A model generated the notes under the pieces. It made no database searches, was not told where the DNA came from, and saw only the letters and a list, made by a program, of their open reading frames with translations. A stretch of 64,000 nucleotides of DNA from NCBI GenBank assembly GCA_036504815.1, contig DASXUN010000003.1, positions 156,784-220,783 on the forward strand. The letters are read 5' to 3'. Within the stretch, counting starts at the first letter, position 1. Each line of letters starts with the position of its first letter. The stretch is from Gemmatimonadaceae bacterium (lineage in GTDB: Bacteria > Gemmatimonadota > Gemmatimonadetes > Gemmatimonadales > Gemmatimonadaceae). Positions 8,853 to 17,662 of this stretch are shown here, in pieces. The position numbers were made by a program, and so were the translations under genes.

Positions 8853-9530
8853 TCAGTACATGTTGGCGTAGCTGACGAACTTGAACCGACCTTGGCGCTC
8901 GATGATGGTGCCGAAGAGCTGTCCCTCGCGGAGCGCCTCCTCGCCAGAGGCGAATCGCACCGTGCATTTGGCGTGCAGCCGGTTCGCGCCCTGCACCTCT
9001 GGGGGGACGGCGCACGCCAACCGCGCAACGCGGAAAGCGCGCCCCCCATGGCGCTCGAGCAGGCGACGCAGGCCGGTTTCGCTCGGCAGCTGCATCTGCG
9101 ACCAGACAAGCCCGGGCGCCTGCCGGTACGGCGGCCTGGTGTACGGCGACTCCGGGTAGATCAGGTCGATGAACTCCCGGGGCGATACCGCGAGCCGATG
9201 CAGCGCGAGCGTGTCGCGGGTGGCCACCGCCGCTGCGAACAATTCGAGGAGCTGCGCGCGGGAGGTTGCGCCATGCTGCAGTCTGGCGGCCGGCTCACCG
9301 CCGACCGCCGCCCGAAAGCGGCGCACTTCCTCCTCAACCGGGAGGATGGAATCGACGATGTAGCCCGGCTGCGCGCGATTGATCGAGTCCTGGCGCGCAC
9401 GGGCCAGGGAGTCGCGCGCGGCTGCGGCGATCGAGTCGCGCGTGCCAGTCGCGATGGCGCCCGCGCCATCGGACGCCGACGGCGCACAGGCGCCGAGCAA
9501 CAGGAGGAGCGGCAGGGCCGCGAATCGCAT
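8853..9530 (-). CDS. Hypothetical lipoprotein
   Basis: A 225-residue protein of unknown function. It has a short signal peptide with a lipobox, LLLLLGAC (Cys18), followed by an Ala/Asp/Arg-rich low-complexity linker to about residue 50 and then a globular domain ending in RQGRFKFVSYANMY. It contains two further cysteines that could form a disulfide. I recognise no catalytic motif. The ATG at 9530 was selected because it places the signal peptide at the N-terminus. A strong hairpin at 9561-9602 separates it from the upstream beta-helix lipoprotein, so it may have its own promoter. Confidence 0.7.
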   Translation of the reverse strand: MRFAALPLLLLLGACAPSASDGAGAIATGTRDSIAAAARDSLARARQDSINRAQPGYIVDSILPVEEEVRRFRAAVGGEPAARLQHGATSRAQLLELFAAAVATRDTLALHRLAVSPREFIDLIYPESPYTRPPYRQAPGLVWSQMQLPSETGLRRLLERHGGRAFRVARLACAVPPEVQGANRLHAKCTVRFASGEEALREGQLFGTIIERQGRFKFVSYANMY

Positions 9531-9560
9531 GGGGCGAAAGGTGAGTGTGATGTGCGCCAG

Positions 9561-9602
9561 CGCGGAACGGCCGACGCCAGAACTGGCGCCGGCCGTTCCG
9601 CG
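9561..9602 (-). terminator. Long hairpin after the beta-helix lipoprotein gene
   Basis: An inverted repeat with a 12-bp outer stem (CGCGGAACGGCC / GGCCGTTCCGCG), a 2x2 internal loop and a 6-bp inner stem (CGCCAG / CTGGCG) lies just downstream of the minus-strand gene ending at 9614. No poly-U tail follows. It is a terminator or mRNA-stabilising structure. Confidence 0.65.
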
Positions 9603-9613
9603 ACGCGCGCTGG

Positions 9614-11356
9614 CTAGTTGCGCACGTAGTTGGTCCATCCCTGCCACCACTTCGCGCCCGTCGGCGACGCGGCGCCCAGGTACGTCGTGCCCGTCACCAG
9701 CGTCCCGGCCTTCGTGGCCAGCTTGCCGGTGAATGTGGCGAGGCCGCCGGTCGCGATGGCCGAACCGGACGCCGGCGTGAAGTCGAACGCACTGGCGCCC
9801 GCGGGCACGGCACCCGTGGCCGGAAGCGCCGTGAAGAGCGAGGCTGCGGTGGTTGCCGAGCTGAGCGTGATGCTGTTCCCGGCGAGATCGAACAGGTTCT
9901 GCGTGGCTGACGCCGCCTGGAAGGCGTTCGGCGTCTCCGCGATGTAGACGTTCTTCACCGCGAGATCGGCGGTTGCCAGGTCCGGAATGGCGGTCGAACC
10001 CGCACGCGCGTACGTCGCGACGTCGCGGAGCGAGATGCCGGCCGCGGGATAGCGGGCAAGGACGCCGTTCACGTAGTAACCACCGGTGCCGCGGCGGAGC
10101 ATCATGCCGTAGCCGCCGCCCGCGCCGTGGATGCTCTGCACGCCGGCGCCGATCAGGGTGAAGTTGGCGACGACCGGCGTGGTGAACGGCGCGGTATCGA
10201 AGCCAAGGTCGCAGCCCGAACCGTTGCAGCCGTCGTTCTCGATGCCCTGCATGTCCGACGCATAGGAACCGGCGCCGGTGCGGATGGCGATGTTGGTGGA
10301 CTTGTACGAGATCAGGTACTGCATCGTCCCGCTCCAGCCCTCGGACATGTCGAACTGGTCGTCCTCGCCCTCGTAGGCGACGGCGTTGCGGAAGTCGAAG
10401 CCGCCGCCGAAGAACTCGAAGGAGTCGTCGAGGCCGTTGACGGCCTGCACGTACGAAACGCGGGTGCCCGAGCCGACGGCCGCGAACGTGAAGCTGTTGA
10501 GCTCATTGTTCAGCGACGGGGCGAAGCCGGCGAACTCGACGCGCACGTACTTCAGCTCGCCGCTGTTGTCGGTGGCGGTGGTGCCGCCCGAGTACAGGAC
10601 CTGGTAGTTCTTGCCGCCGACCACGGCCTGGCCATCCGTGCCGGAGCCCTCGATTTCCACCGTGCCGCTGCGGTTGATGAGCGCGTTGCCCACGAGGATC
10701 AGGCCGCCCCAGTCACCGGCCTGCCGGCTGCCGACCGGACGCGACGACGTGAAGACGATCGGGGCGTCGGCCGTGCCGATCGCCTGGATCTTGGCGCCGC
10801 GCAGCACCATGAGCGACGAGCCGAGGATGGTGTAGTCGCCCTTGATCGTGGTGCCGGGCTGAATGGTCAGCGTGGCGCCATTGGCCACGTGAATGAAGCC
10901 CTTGAGCGTGTAGGTCGTATCGGCGAACAGCGTGCGGCTGGCGGTGATGTCGGTGGTGATGTCCGCCGCGGCATTGCCGAACGCCAGGGTCGTGACGCTG
11001 ATCTCGGCCGACGGAATGCTCGTGCTGCCTCCACGCACCGTGATGACGCGATAGCGGTAGGCCGTCGACACCTTGAGGCCGGCGTCCGTGTAGCTCACCG
11101 GACCGGCCGACGACGGCGCGGCCACCGTGCCGACCTGCGCGAAGGCGCCCGCGGCGCCCTCGGCGCGCTCAATGTTGTATCCCGTGTCACCAGCCTTGCT
11201 GTTGAACGTCAGCTTGACCGCTGACGCGGACAGGGCCGAGGCCGAGGCACCAATGACGGGCGTGATCGTCGGCGCGGTGCTGCTGTCGGTGCCGCAGGCG
11301 GTCAGTGCGGCGGAGGCGGCGAAGGCAAACGCCGCGAGGCGGCGGAACTGGAACAT
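9614..11356 (-). CDS. Surface lipoprotein with fibronectin-type and beta-helix domains
   Basis: A 580-residue exported protein. Residues 1-20 form a lipoprotein signal (FAASAALTAC). Residues about 30-115 look like a fibronectin type III module (KLTFNSKAGDTGYNIERAEG ... YRYRVITVRGG). The rest has right-handed parallel beta-helix character with repeated short strands, for example GATLTIQPGTTIKGD, IVFTSSRPVGS, GDWGGLILVGNA, GLDDSFEFFGG and GEDDQFDMSEG. The start is the ATG at 11356. A two-unit Pho box lies about 85 bp upstream, and the neighbour is a TonB-dependent receptor that is itself preceded by a Pho box. A receptor-partner or phosphate-ester-binding role under phosphate limitation is inference. 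Confidence 0.75.
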   Translation of the reverse strand: MFQFRRLAAFAFAASAALTACGTDSSTAPTITPVIGASASALSASAVKLTFNSKAGDTGYNIERAEGAAGAFAQVGTVAAPSSAGPVSYTDAGLKVSTAYRYRVITVRGGSTSIPSAEISVTTLAFGNAAADITTDITASRTLFADTTYTLKGFIHVANGATLTIQPGTTIKGDYTILGSSLMVLRGAKIQAIGTADAPIVFTSSRPVGSRQAGDWGGLILVGNALINRSGTVEIEGSGTDGQAVVGGKNYQVLYSGGTTATDNSGELKYVRVEFAGFAPSLNNELNSFTFAAVGSGTRVSYVQAVNGLDDSFEFFGGGFDFRNAVAYEGEDDQFDMSEGWSGTMQYLISYKSTNIAIRTGAGSYASDMQGIENDGCNGSGCDLGFDTAPFTTPVVANFTLIGAGVQSIHGAGGGYGMMLRRGTGGYYVNGVLARYPAAGISLRDVATYARAGSTAIPDLATADLAVKNVYIAETPNAFQAASATQNLFDLAGNSITLSSATTAASLFTALPATGAVPAGASAFDFTPASGSAIATGGLATFTGKLATKAGTLVTGTTYLGAASPTGAKWWQGWTNYVRN

Positions 11357-11440
11357 GCGGAGGCTCCGTGTGGTCGTGAGAGGCGCGCGTCTCGCGCGCA
11401 CGGAGTAAGAAGGCGCGCCTCGGTGTCGAAACGGCGAGCG

Positions 11441-11462
11441 TGCGGTCACGACGGCGTAACGA
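11441..11462. promoter_or_regulatory. Putative PhoB box upstream of the beta-helix lipoprotein
   Basis: Two adjacent 11-bp units, TGCGGTCACGA at 11441 and CGGCGTAACGA at 11452, share the GTnAC core in exact 11-bp phase. They lie 85 bp before the minus-strand ATG at 11356. The match is weaker than at the other sites because the fourth base is not T. Confidence 0.5.
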
Positions 11463-11481
11463 GCTCGGCACGCTGCCGCAA

Positions 11482-11513
11482 CGAGAACGGGGACCGTTGC
11501 CGGTCCCCGCTCG
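11482..11513 (-). terminator. Terminator hairpin of the TonB receptor gene
   Basis: A stem of CGGGGACCG / CGGTCCCCG with a TTGC tetraloop, extended by CGAG / CTCG across a 2-nt bulge, lies 25 bp beyond the receptor stop codon. It separates the receptor from the Pho box of the next gene. Confidence 0.7.
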
Positions 11514-11537
11514 TGCGGCCAGCTCCGGCCCCGCCGC

Positions 11538-14324
11538 CTACGGCCGCCAGGACAGTCCCGCCTGCACCACGCGACCGACCCGGTACGACTCGCGCGTCAC
11601 CGTCCCCTGCGTCGTGCGGTACGGCGCATCCAGCAGGTTCTTGGCGTCCAGCCGTGCCGAGAGCGATCCGCTGATCGGAACGCGCAGCGAGAAGTCGAGC
11701 ACGCGGCGCGCCCGCTCGATGACGTCCGGGAGCGGCGCGTCGCCCGCCGCGTCGATGCGGTCGCCCACGACGTTGAAGAGCACCGTCGCGCTGGCGGACC
11801 CGCTCTGGTTCACCCACGTCAGGCCCGAGTTCAGCACGTACGGCGCCTGTCCCACCATCCGCCGCTTGAGGTTGGTGGCGCTGGCCTGCGTGTTCGCCGC
11901 GAGCTCGATGCGGCTCTGCATGACCGTGAGGTTCGCAAAGGCCTGCAGTGAGCGCAGGACCTCCGCCATGAAGGCGAGCGACTTCCGGGCCTCGAGCTCG
12001 ACGCCGAGGTTCTCGGCGCGGCGCGCGTTGGTGTAGAAGACCGTGCGCGTTCCCGAACCGGCGGCGCGGTAGACGCGCTCGATGGGCTGGTCGAACGTCT
12101 TGTGGAAGACCGCGACGCTCAGCACCTCGCTCGCGTGCGGATACCACTCCCACCGCGCGTCGAGGTTCACGACGCGGGTGCGCTCGAGCTGGTCGTTGCC
12201 CTGCACGTCATCGCCGTTGAGCACGTCGCGGCTCTTGATGGGCGAGAGTTCGCGGTATTCCGGCCGGGCCAGCGTGCGCGATGCGGACAGGCGAAGCTGC
12301 TGGTCGCGCGGCAGCGTCAGTGTGAGGGCCAGCGATGGCAGGAGGTCGTTCCACCGCTTGGCGGTGGCGATCGGGGCGCCGAGGGTGGACACCGCCTGCA
12401 CGTCGAGGTGATCCCACTCTGCGCGCGCGCCGCCGATGACCTTGAGCCGGGCCGTGGCCGCCCACTCGCCCATCAGGTACGCGGCGGCCAGCCGGTCGCG
12501 GGCGCCGTACGATCCGCCCTGCGCGAGCGGGGCAATGTCGAAGACGCGTGACGCGGCCGTGGCGAACCGGCCGTCGAAGATCTGCTCCGGACGCAGTTCG
12601 CGCAGGGTATTGGAGGCGCCGGGGGCGCTGATGCTGTACGCGCGCGTGTCGGCGTCGCGGTCGGTCTGCCGCGTGAGGCCGCCGATCTTCACGCGATGCT
12701 GCGCGCCGGCGGGGCCGAACGTGAACTGATAGTTGGCGCGCGCCTCCCGGTTGGTCTCATCGAGGGCGGAGAAGGTGCGCACGGCGCCGCCGTTGCCCGT
12801 GCTCAGCCAGCGGAGCGTCTCGGGTGACGCCGGCGTGTCGCGCTCGATCTGCTGGACGAACTCCGAGCGATCCGGCTCGTCGCGGTTCACGCGGGAGTCG
12901 GTCACCGTCCAGTCCAGGATGTGCGCCTCGCCCATCGAGTGCTCGGCGCCCAGCTGGAGCGACCGGACCGCGCGCTCCACGTACTGCATGCGCTGGATGC
13001 GCGCGTCGATGCCCTCGTTCTCGAACGATCCGCGCTCGATGCGCGTGGTGTTGTCGGCCGACCGGTTGTAGATGGCGTTGAAGAGCAGGCGCGTGTGCCG
13101 GCCGGCCATCGTGCTCAAGTTCGCCAGGCCGCCCCACAGCACGCTCTGCGAGGTCGTCTCGCCGGAAAAGCGGTCGATCTCGTTGGTGCTCCCCTTGACC
13201 GTGCCCCGGTCGGCGAGCGCGCGCACCTGGTCGCTCTTGACGTCGAGGCCCTGCGAAAGCGTACCCGACACGAGGTAGCCGAGCCGGTGGCCAAAGAGGA
13301 CCGGATCGTCGCCGCCGACGGCGAACGAGCCGCTGACGTTCGGCGCCCCGGTGGCCGCCTGGGGCGACCACGCATTGCGGAACTGGCTGACCAGCAGGTT
13401 CTTGTCGCCCTGCGACAGGTTCAGCCCCTGGAAGTTGCCGACCTCGCGCAGCAGGGGCGGCAGGGCCCGCTTCGATCCGACCAGGGCGAAGCGCTCGCCA
13501 CCGACCGACTGGGCGAGGCTGAGCGCCCGGCCCGTGGCGCCGGCCGCATAGCCCGACCCGAACTGCGCGCTGTACGAGCGGGCCGCCGGGAACTCGCGTG
13601 TCTTGATGTCGACCTGCGCGCCGGAGAAGTCGCCCGACTGGTCAGGGGTGAACGTCTTGGTCGTCGTGATGGACTGGAGCAGGCCCGCCGGAAAGAGGTC
13701 GAGCGGGACGACGCGCTTTTCGGGCTCGGGACTCGGGACGCGCGACCCATTGAGCGAGCTCGTGGTGTAGCGTTCGCCGAGGCCGCGCACGAAGACGTAC
13801 TTGCCGTCCTGCACCGTCACGCCGCTCACGCGCTGCACCGCCTGCGCGGCATTGCCGTCGGGGCTCTTCTGGATCTGCTCGGCGGTCACGGCGCTGACGA
13901 CGCCGCTGCTGTTGCGCTGCTGGTCGAGCGCCTCGCTGACCGTGCCGCGCTCGGCGGCGGCCGTGACCACCTGCGCCGTGAGGCGGAACGACGCGGGCTC
14001 GAGCGAGATGTTCTGTTCGAGCGACTGTCCGCCCTCGAGCATCAGTCCGGTGACCGTCTTCGGCGTGAAGCCGATGCGGCGGAGGTGGATGGTGACGGTG
14101 CCGGCGTCGATGTTGGCGATCGCGAAGCGGCCGTCCACGCCGGTGGCCGTGCCCTGCATGGTGCCGACGATCTGCACCCCCACATCAGGGAGGCCGAGGC
14201 CGGTCGAGACATCGATCACGCGGCCGACGATGCGGCCGTGGCGCACCTGGGCGGAAAGCGCGAGCGGTGCCAGGAGAACGGCCGCGCCGGCGCAGGCAAG
14301 CAGGGAGCGAAGCAGACGGGTCAT
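11538..14324 (-). CDS. TonB-dependent outer-membrane receptor
   Basis: A 928-residue outer-membrane gated channel. The signal peptide ends LALSAQ (residue 25). Residues about 28-112 form a carboxypeptidase-regulatory-like (CarboxypepD_reg) domain (GRIVGRVIDVSTGLGLPDVG ... GRFAIANIDAG). The plug follows at about 125-235, with QAVQRVSGVTVQDGKYVFVRGLGERY and the adjoining NGSRVPSPEP typical of this receptor class. The remaining 690 residues form a beta-barrel ending in the aromatic-terminated strand VVQAGLSWRP. The ATG at 14324 starts the signal peptide. A three-unit Pho box lies 65-97 bp upstream. The substrate is unknown; location beside pst suggests a phosphorus compound too large or scarce for the porin. 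Confidence 0.93.
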   Translation of the reverse strand: MTRLLRSLLACAGAAVLLAPLALSAQVRHGRIVGRVIDVSTGLGLPDVGVQIVGTMQGTATGVDGRFAIANIDAGTVTIHLRRIGFTPKTVTGLMLEGGQSLEQNISLEPASFRLTAQVVTAAAERGTVSEALDQQRNSSGVVSAVTAEQIQKSPDGNAAQAVQRVSGVTVQDGKYVFVRGLGERYTTSSLNGSRVPSPEPEKRVVPLDLFPAGLLQSITTTKTFTPDQSGDFSGAQVDIKTREFPAARSYSAQFGSGYAAGATGRALSLAQSVGGERFALVGSKRALPPLLREVGNFQGLNLSQGDKNLLVSQFRNAWSPQAATGAPNVSGSFAVGGDDPVLFGHRLGYLVSGTLSQGLDVKSDQVRALADRGTVKGSTNEIDRFSGETTSQSVLWGGLANLSTMAGRHTRLLFNAIYNRSADNTTRIERGSFENEGIDARIQRMQYVERAVRSLQLGAEHSMGEAHILDWTVTDSRVNRDEPDRSEFVQQIERDTPASPETLRWLSTGNGGAVRTFSALDETNREARANYQFTFGPAGAQHRVKIGGLTRQTDRDADTRAYSISAPGASNTLRELRPEQIFDGRFATAASRVFDIAPLAQGGSYGARDRLAAAYLMGEWAATARLKVIGGARAEWDHLDVQAVSTLGAPIATAKRWNDLLPSLALTLTLPRDQQLRLSASRTLARPEYRELSPIKSRDVLNGDDVQGNDQLERTRVVNLDARWEWYPHASEVLSVAVFHKTFDQPIERVYRAAGSGTRTVFYTNARRAENLGVELEARKSLAFMAEVLRSLQAFANLTVMQSRIELAANTQASATNLKRRMVGQAPYVLNSGLTWVNQSGSASATVLFNVVGDRIDAAGDAPLPDVIERARRVLDFSLRVPISGSLSARLDAKNLLDAPYRTTQGTVTRESYRVGRVVQAGLSWRP

Positions 14325-14388
14325 GGAAGGCGGGGTTGGGTCAGAAGGAACTCTGGACACCACGAATGCTCCCACGGGGCCGCCACGA

Positions 14389-14421
14389 TCTGTTCACGGC
14401 TTCGCAACGGCCGTGTAACGA
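14389..14421. promoter_or_regulatory. Putative PhoB box of the TonB receptor, three units
   Basis: Three contiguous 11-bp units, TCTGTTCACGG at 14389, CTTCGCAACGG at 14400 and CCGTGTAACGA at 14411, lie in strict phase upstream of the receptor ATG at 14324. The best unit is the third. The site abuts the phoU-operon hairpin. Confidence 0.65.
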
Positions 14422-14422
14422 C

Positions 14423-14456
14423 GCAGGCGCCGGATTCACGGGAATCCGGCGCCTGC
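14423..14456 (-). terminator. Terminator of the pst-phoU operon
   Basis: A perfect 15-bp stem (left arm 14423-14437, right arm 14442-14456) with a 4-nt ACGG loop lies 27 bp past the phoU stop codon. It has no U-tract but is very stable (11 of 15 pairs G-C). Confidence 0.8.
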
Positions 14457-14483
14457 CGTTCATTGGCGAGCTGCGCCCGTTGC

Positions 14484-15173
14484 CTATTCGTCGCGCTCGG
14501 CGTGGTGCTTGATCTGCTTGCCTTCCGCGAGGAAGACCGCGTCCTCGCCGATATTGGTGGCCAGGTCGGCCACGCGCTCGAGGTTGCGGCTGATCAGCAG
14601 CAGCTCGAGTCCCGGGTTGATGGTGCGCGGGTCGGCCATCATGTGCGTCAGCAGCACCCGGAAGAGGGCATCGTGCATGGCGTCGACGTCATCGTCGCGG
14701 CGGCAGACATCGCGCCCCAGCGCGCCGTCGGCGCGCACAAAGGCGTCGAGCGCGTCCGCCAGCATGGCGCGCGCCCGGCGGGCCATCTCCGCCATCGACG
14801 GCTCGGGGGCGACGCGCGTGGGGAGATCGTGCAGGCGCAGCGCGCTCTGCGCGATGTTCACGGCGTGGTCGCCGACGCGCTCGAGGTCGCTGGTGATCTT
14901 GATGGCGCTGATGAGGAAGCGCAGGTCGCGCGCCATCGGCTGCTGCAGCGCGAGCAGTTCGACCGTCAGCTGCTCGACTTCCAGCTCCATCCGGTCGATC
15001 TCGCGGTCGGCCTCGATGACGGCCTGCGCCTTGCCGGTGTCGCGCGTGAGCAGCGCGTCGACGGAGAGCTCCACGAGCTCCTCGGCGCGCGCCGACATGT
15101 CGAGCAGGCGCTGCTTGAGCGCGCCGAGCTGCTCGTGAAAATGCCGGAAGCCGGCAGTGGGTTCGGCGGTCAT
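14484..15173 (-). CDS. phoU: Phosphate transport/signalling accessory protein PhoU
   Basis: Cytoplasmic metal-binding helical protein that links PstSCAB to PhoR and damps the Pho response. The 229-residue length and the two homologous three-helix repeats fit PhoU. Signature segments are [42 protein letters not shown] in repeat 1 and [23 protein letters not shown] in repeat 2, each with the ExxRxxD/N metal-binding pattern. The ATG at 15173 overlaps the pstB stop by 4 nt (ATGA). It is the last gene of pstC-A-B-B-phoU and is followed by a strong hairpin. Confidence 0.96.
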   Translation of the reverse strand: MTAEPTAGFRHFHEQLGALKQRLLDMSARAEELVELSVDALLTRDTGKAQAVIEADREIDRMELEVEQLTVELLALQQPMARDLRFLISAIKITSDLERVGDHAVNIAQSALRLHDLPTRVAPEPSMAEMARRARAMLADALDAFVRADGALGRDVCRRDDDVDAMHDALFRVLLTHMMADPRTINPGLELLLISRNLERVADLATNIGEDAVFLAEGKQIKHHAERDE

Positions 15174-15976
15174 CCGAATCTCCCGGTGATGTACGCTTCG
15201 GTGCGCTCCTCGCGGGGCGCGGTGAACAGCTGGTCGGTCGGGCCGTGCTCGATGAGCTTGCCCAGATAGAAGAACGCCGTCCGGTCGGACACGCGCCCCG
15301 CCTGCTGCAGGTTGTGTGTCACGATGACGATAGTGAGTTCCTTCTTCAACTCCCAGAGGAGCTCTTCGATGCGCTGGGTGGCGATCGGATCGAGCGCGGA
15401 GGCCGGCTCGTCGAGGAGCAGCACCTCGGGCTCGTTCGCCAGGGCGCGCGCAATGCAGAGGCGCTGCTGCTGTCCGCCGGAAAGGCCGGTGGCGCTGGAC
15501 CGCAGGCGGTCCTTCACCTCGTCCCACAGGGCGGCGCGGCGGAGCGCCTGCTCCACGACGTCGTCGAGCTCGGAGCGCGAGGGACTCCGGTTGAGCCGCG
15601 GCCCCCACGCCACGTTGTCGTAGATCGACTTCGGGAACGGATTGGAGCGCTGAAAGACCATCCCGATGCGCTGGCGCAGCTGCACCACGTCCATCGCGCG
15701 ATCGAGGACGTTCTCGCCGTCGAGCAGGATCTCGCCGCGGCTCCGCGTGCCCGGCAGCAGGTCGTGCATGCGGTTGATGCTGCGCAGGAACGTGCTCTTC
15801 CCGCACCCCGACGGGCCGATCAGCGCCGTGACCGTCTGCGGGGTGATCGCCAGCGAAATGTCGAAGAGCGCCTGCTTCGGCCCGTACCAGAACGAGAAAT
15901 CCCGCACCGACAGCGAGCCGGTGCCTGCGGCGCCGGCCGTACCGGCGCTCGGGTCCAAGGGCTGGATCGGGCTCAT
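15170..15976 (-). CDS. pstB: Phosphate ABC transporter ATP-binding protein PstB (copy 1)
   Basis: ATPase subunit driving periplasmic phosphate import. All ABC motifs are present in 268 residues: Walker [11 protein letters not shown]-loop [15 protein letters not shown] (PstB-specific), signature [16 protein letters not shown], Walker [15 protein letters not shown] and the H-switch [23 protein letters not shown]. The C-terminus [13 protein letters not shown] is shared with the neighbouring copy. Its start overlaps the upstream copy by 4 nt. It is the second of two tandem PstB paralogues, which differ substantially outside motifs, so this is not a recent duplication. Confidence 0.96.
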   Translation of the reverse strand: MSPIQPLDPSAGTAGAAGTGSLSVRDFSFWYGPKQALFDISLAITPQTVTALIGPSGCGKSTFLRSINRMHDLLPGTRSRGEILLDGENVLDRAMDVVQLRQRIGMVFQRSNPFPKSIYDNVAWGPRLNRSPSRSELDDVVEQALRRAALWDEVKDRLRSSATGLSGGQQQRLCIARALANEPEVLLLDEPASALDPIATQRIEELLWELKKELTIVIVTHNLQQAGRVSDRTAFFYLGKLIEHGPTDQLFTAPREERTEAYITGRFG

Positions 15977-16809
15977 CCGAACCGCCCGGTGATGTAAGCC
16001 TCCGTCCGCTCGTCCGCCGGCGACGTGAAGAGGCGCGTCGTCGGCGCCACCTCCACCAGCTCGCCCATCAGCATGAACGCGGTGCGGTCGGAGACGCGCG
16101 CCGCTTGCTGCATGTTGTGCGTCACGATCACGATGGTGACGTCACCACGCAGCTCATACACCAGTTCCTCGACCTTCTGCGTGCTGAGCGGGTCGAGCGA
16201 GGCGGTGGGCTCGTCGAGCAGCAGGACGCGCGGCCGCGTGGCCAGCGCGCGGGCGATGCAAAGCCGCTGCTGCTGGCCGCCCGACAGCGCCACGGCGCTC
16301 TCGGTGAGCCGGTCCTTCACCTCCTCCCAGAGCGCCGCGCGGCGCAGCGCCCACTCGGCGATCTCGTGCTGTTCGGCGCGCGATGGCGCCGCGCGGCCGG
16401 CGGCGCGGAACCCGGCCGTCACGTTCTCGCGGATGGACATCGTCGGAAACGGCGTTGGCCGCTGGAAGACCATGCCGATGCGTCGGCGCACCTCGATGGG
16501 GTTCACCTCGCGGGCGTAGATGTCCTTGCCCTCGAGCCGCACCTCGCCTTCGGCGCGCGCGGTCGAGACGGTCTCGTGCATCCGGTTGAGGCAGCGCAGC
16601 AGCGTGCTCTTGCCACACCCCGACGGTCCGATGATCGCCGTGACCTGGCCCTCGAGGAAGTCGAGGTTCACGTCGCGCACCGCACGGTGGGCGCCGAAGT
16701 ACGCGTCAAGCGCGCGCACCGACACGAGCGCCTTGGCCGGCGTCTCCAGCGAGGCTGGCGCCGTCGACGCGGGGCCACCGACGAAGACCCGCGCGTTAGT
16801 CGTGGCCAT
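15973..16809 (-). CDS. pstB: Phosphate ABC transporter ATP-binding protein PstB (copy 2)
   Basis: Second PstB ATPase, 278 residues, with Walker [11 protein letters not shown]-loop [17 protein letters not shown], signature [16 protein letters not shown], Walker [15 protein letters not shown] and the tail [13 protein letters not shown]. The ATG at 16809 gives a 14-nt overlap with pstA and was chosen over longer Ser/Arg-rich extensions. The pair could form a heterodimeric ATPase or supply alternative partners for PstA/PstC. Tandem pstB1-pstB2 genes are known from some Firmicutes. Confidence 0.95.
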   Translation of the reverse strand: MATTNARVFVGGPASTAPASLETPAKALVSVRALDAYFGAHRAVRDVNLDFLEGQVTAIIGPSGCGKSTLLRCLNRMHETVSTARAEGEVRLEGKDIYAREVNPIEVRRRIGMVFQRPTPFPTMSIRENVTAGFRAAGRAAPSRAEQHEIAEWALRRAALWEEVKDRLTESAVALSGGQQQRLCIARALATRPRVLLLDEPTASLDPLSTQKVEELVYELRGDVTIVIVTHNMQQAARVSDRTAFMLMGELVEVAPTTRLFTSPADERTEAYITGRFG

Positions 16810-17662
16810 GGCCGAAGCGGGAGCGCGTGACGTAGCGGGCAATGAGGCTGATGACAAGGACGAGGGCGAGGAGGACGAGCGAACCGGCCCAGGCCAGCGC
16901 GTGCCACTCCTCGTACGGGCTGATGGCATACGAGAAGATCTGCAGCGGCAGCGCGCTGATCGGCTGGGTGAGCGACGTGGACCAGAACTGGTTGCCGAAG
17001 GCGGTGAAGAGCAGGGGGGCCGTTTCGCCGGCGATGCGCGCCACGGCCACCAGGGCGCCCGTCACGATGCCCGGGAGCGCCGTGCGCAGCACGACCGTGA
17101 GCGAGGTGCGCCAGCGCGGAAAGCCAAGCGCGAGCGCGGCTTCTCTGAGCGAATCGGGGACCAGCTTGATCATTTCTTCCGTGGCGCGCGTGACCAGCGG
17201 GACCATCATCACCGCCAGTGCGATGCCGCCGGCCAGCGCCGAGAACTGCTTCACCGGTCGCACGAGGAACTGCCAGGCGAAGATGCCGACGACAATCGAA
17301 GGGAGGCCGTTGAGCACGTCCGACAGGAACCGAACGACCCAGGCGACCCGGCCGTTCCGATGTTCGGCGAGATACAGCCCGGCGCCGATGCCGATCGGGA
17401 GGCCGATGGCCGATGCCACGAGGATCAGCATCATCGTGCCGACCATGGCGTTCGCCATGCCGCCGCCCGTCTCGCCGACCGGCTTGGGCATCTCGGTGAA
17501 GAACGCCCAGTTGAGGGAACTCGCCCCCTGCTTGATCAACAGCGCCAGGATGAAGATCAGCGGGAGCGTCGCGAGGATCGCCGCGAGGACGGTCAGGCCG
17601 ACCATCACCGCGCTGCGGGCGCGGCGGGCCCGAATGGAGCGCCGGGGCGCCAGCGTCGTCAT
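16796..17662 (-). CDS. pstA: Phosphate ABC transporter permease PstA
   Basis: Inner-membrane permease of 288 residues with six predicted helices. It has the ABC permease coupling (EAA) loop, [22 protein letters not shown], contacting PstB, and the PstA-typical [15 protein letters not shown] segment. Its start overlaps the end of pstC by 4 nt. It pairs with PstC to form the channel. Confidence 0.95.
   Translation of the reverse strand: MTTLAPRRSIRARRARSAVMVGLTVLAAILATLPLIFILALLIKQGASSLNWAFFTEMPKPVGETGGGMANAMVGTMMLILVASAIGLPIGIGAGLYLAEHRNGRVAWVVRFLSDVLNGLPSIVVGIFAWQFLVRPVKQFSALAGGIALAVMMVPLVTRATEEMIKLVPDSLREAALALGFPRWRTSLTVVLRTALPGIVTGALVAVARIAGETAPLLFTAFGNQFWSTSLTQPISALPLQIFSYAISPYEEWHALAWAGSLVLLALVLVISLIARYVTRSRFGHGHD

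Noticed and set aside
12921..15269. 782-residue plus-strand open frame
   Set aside because: Antisense shadow of the TonB receptor and phoU, with no domain-like sequence.
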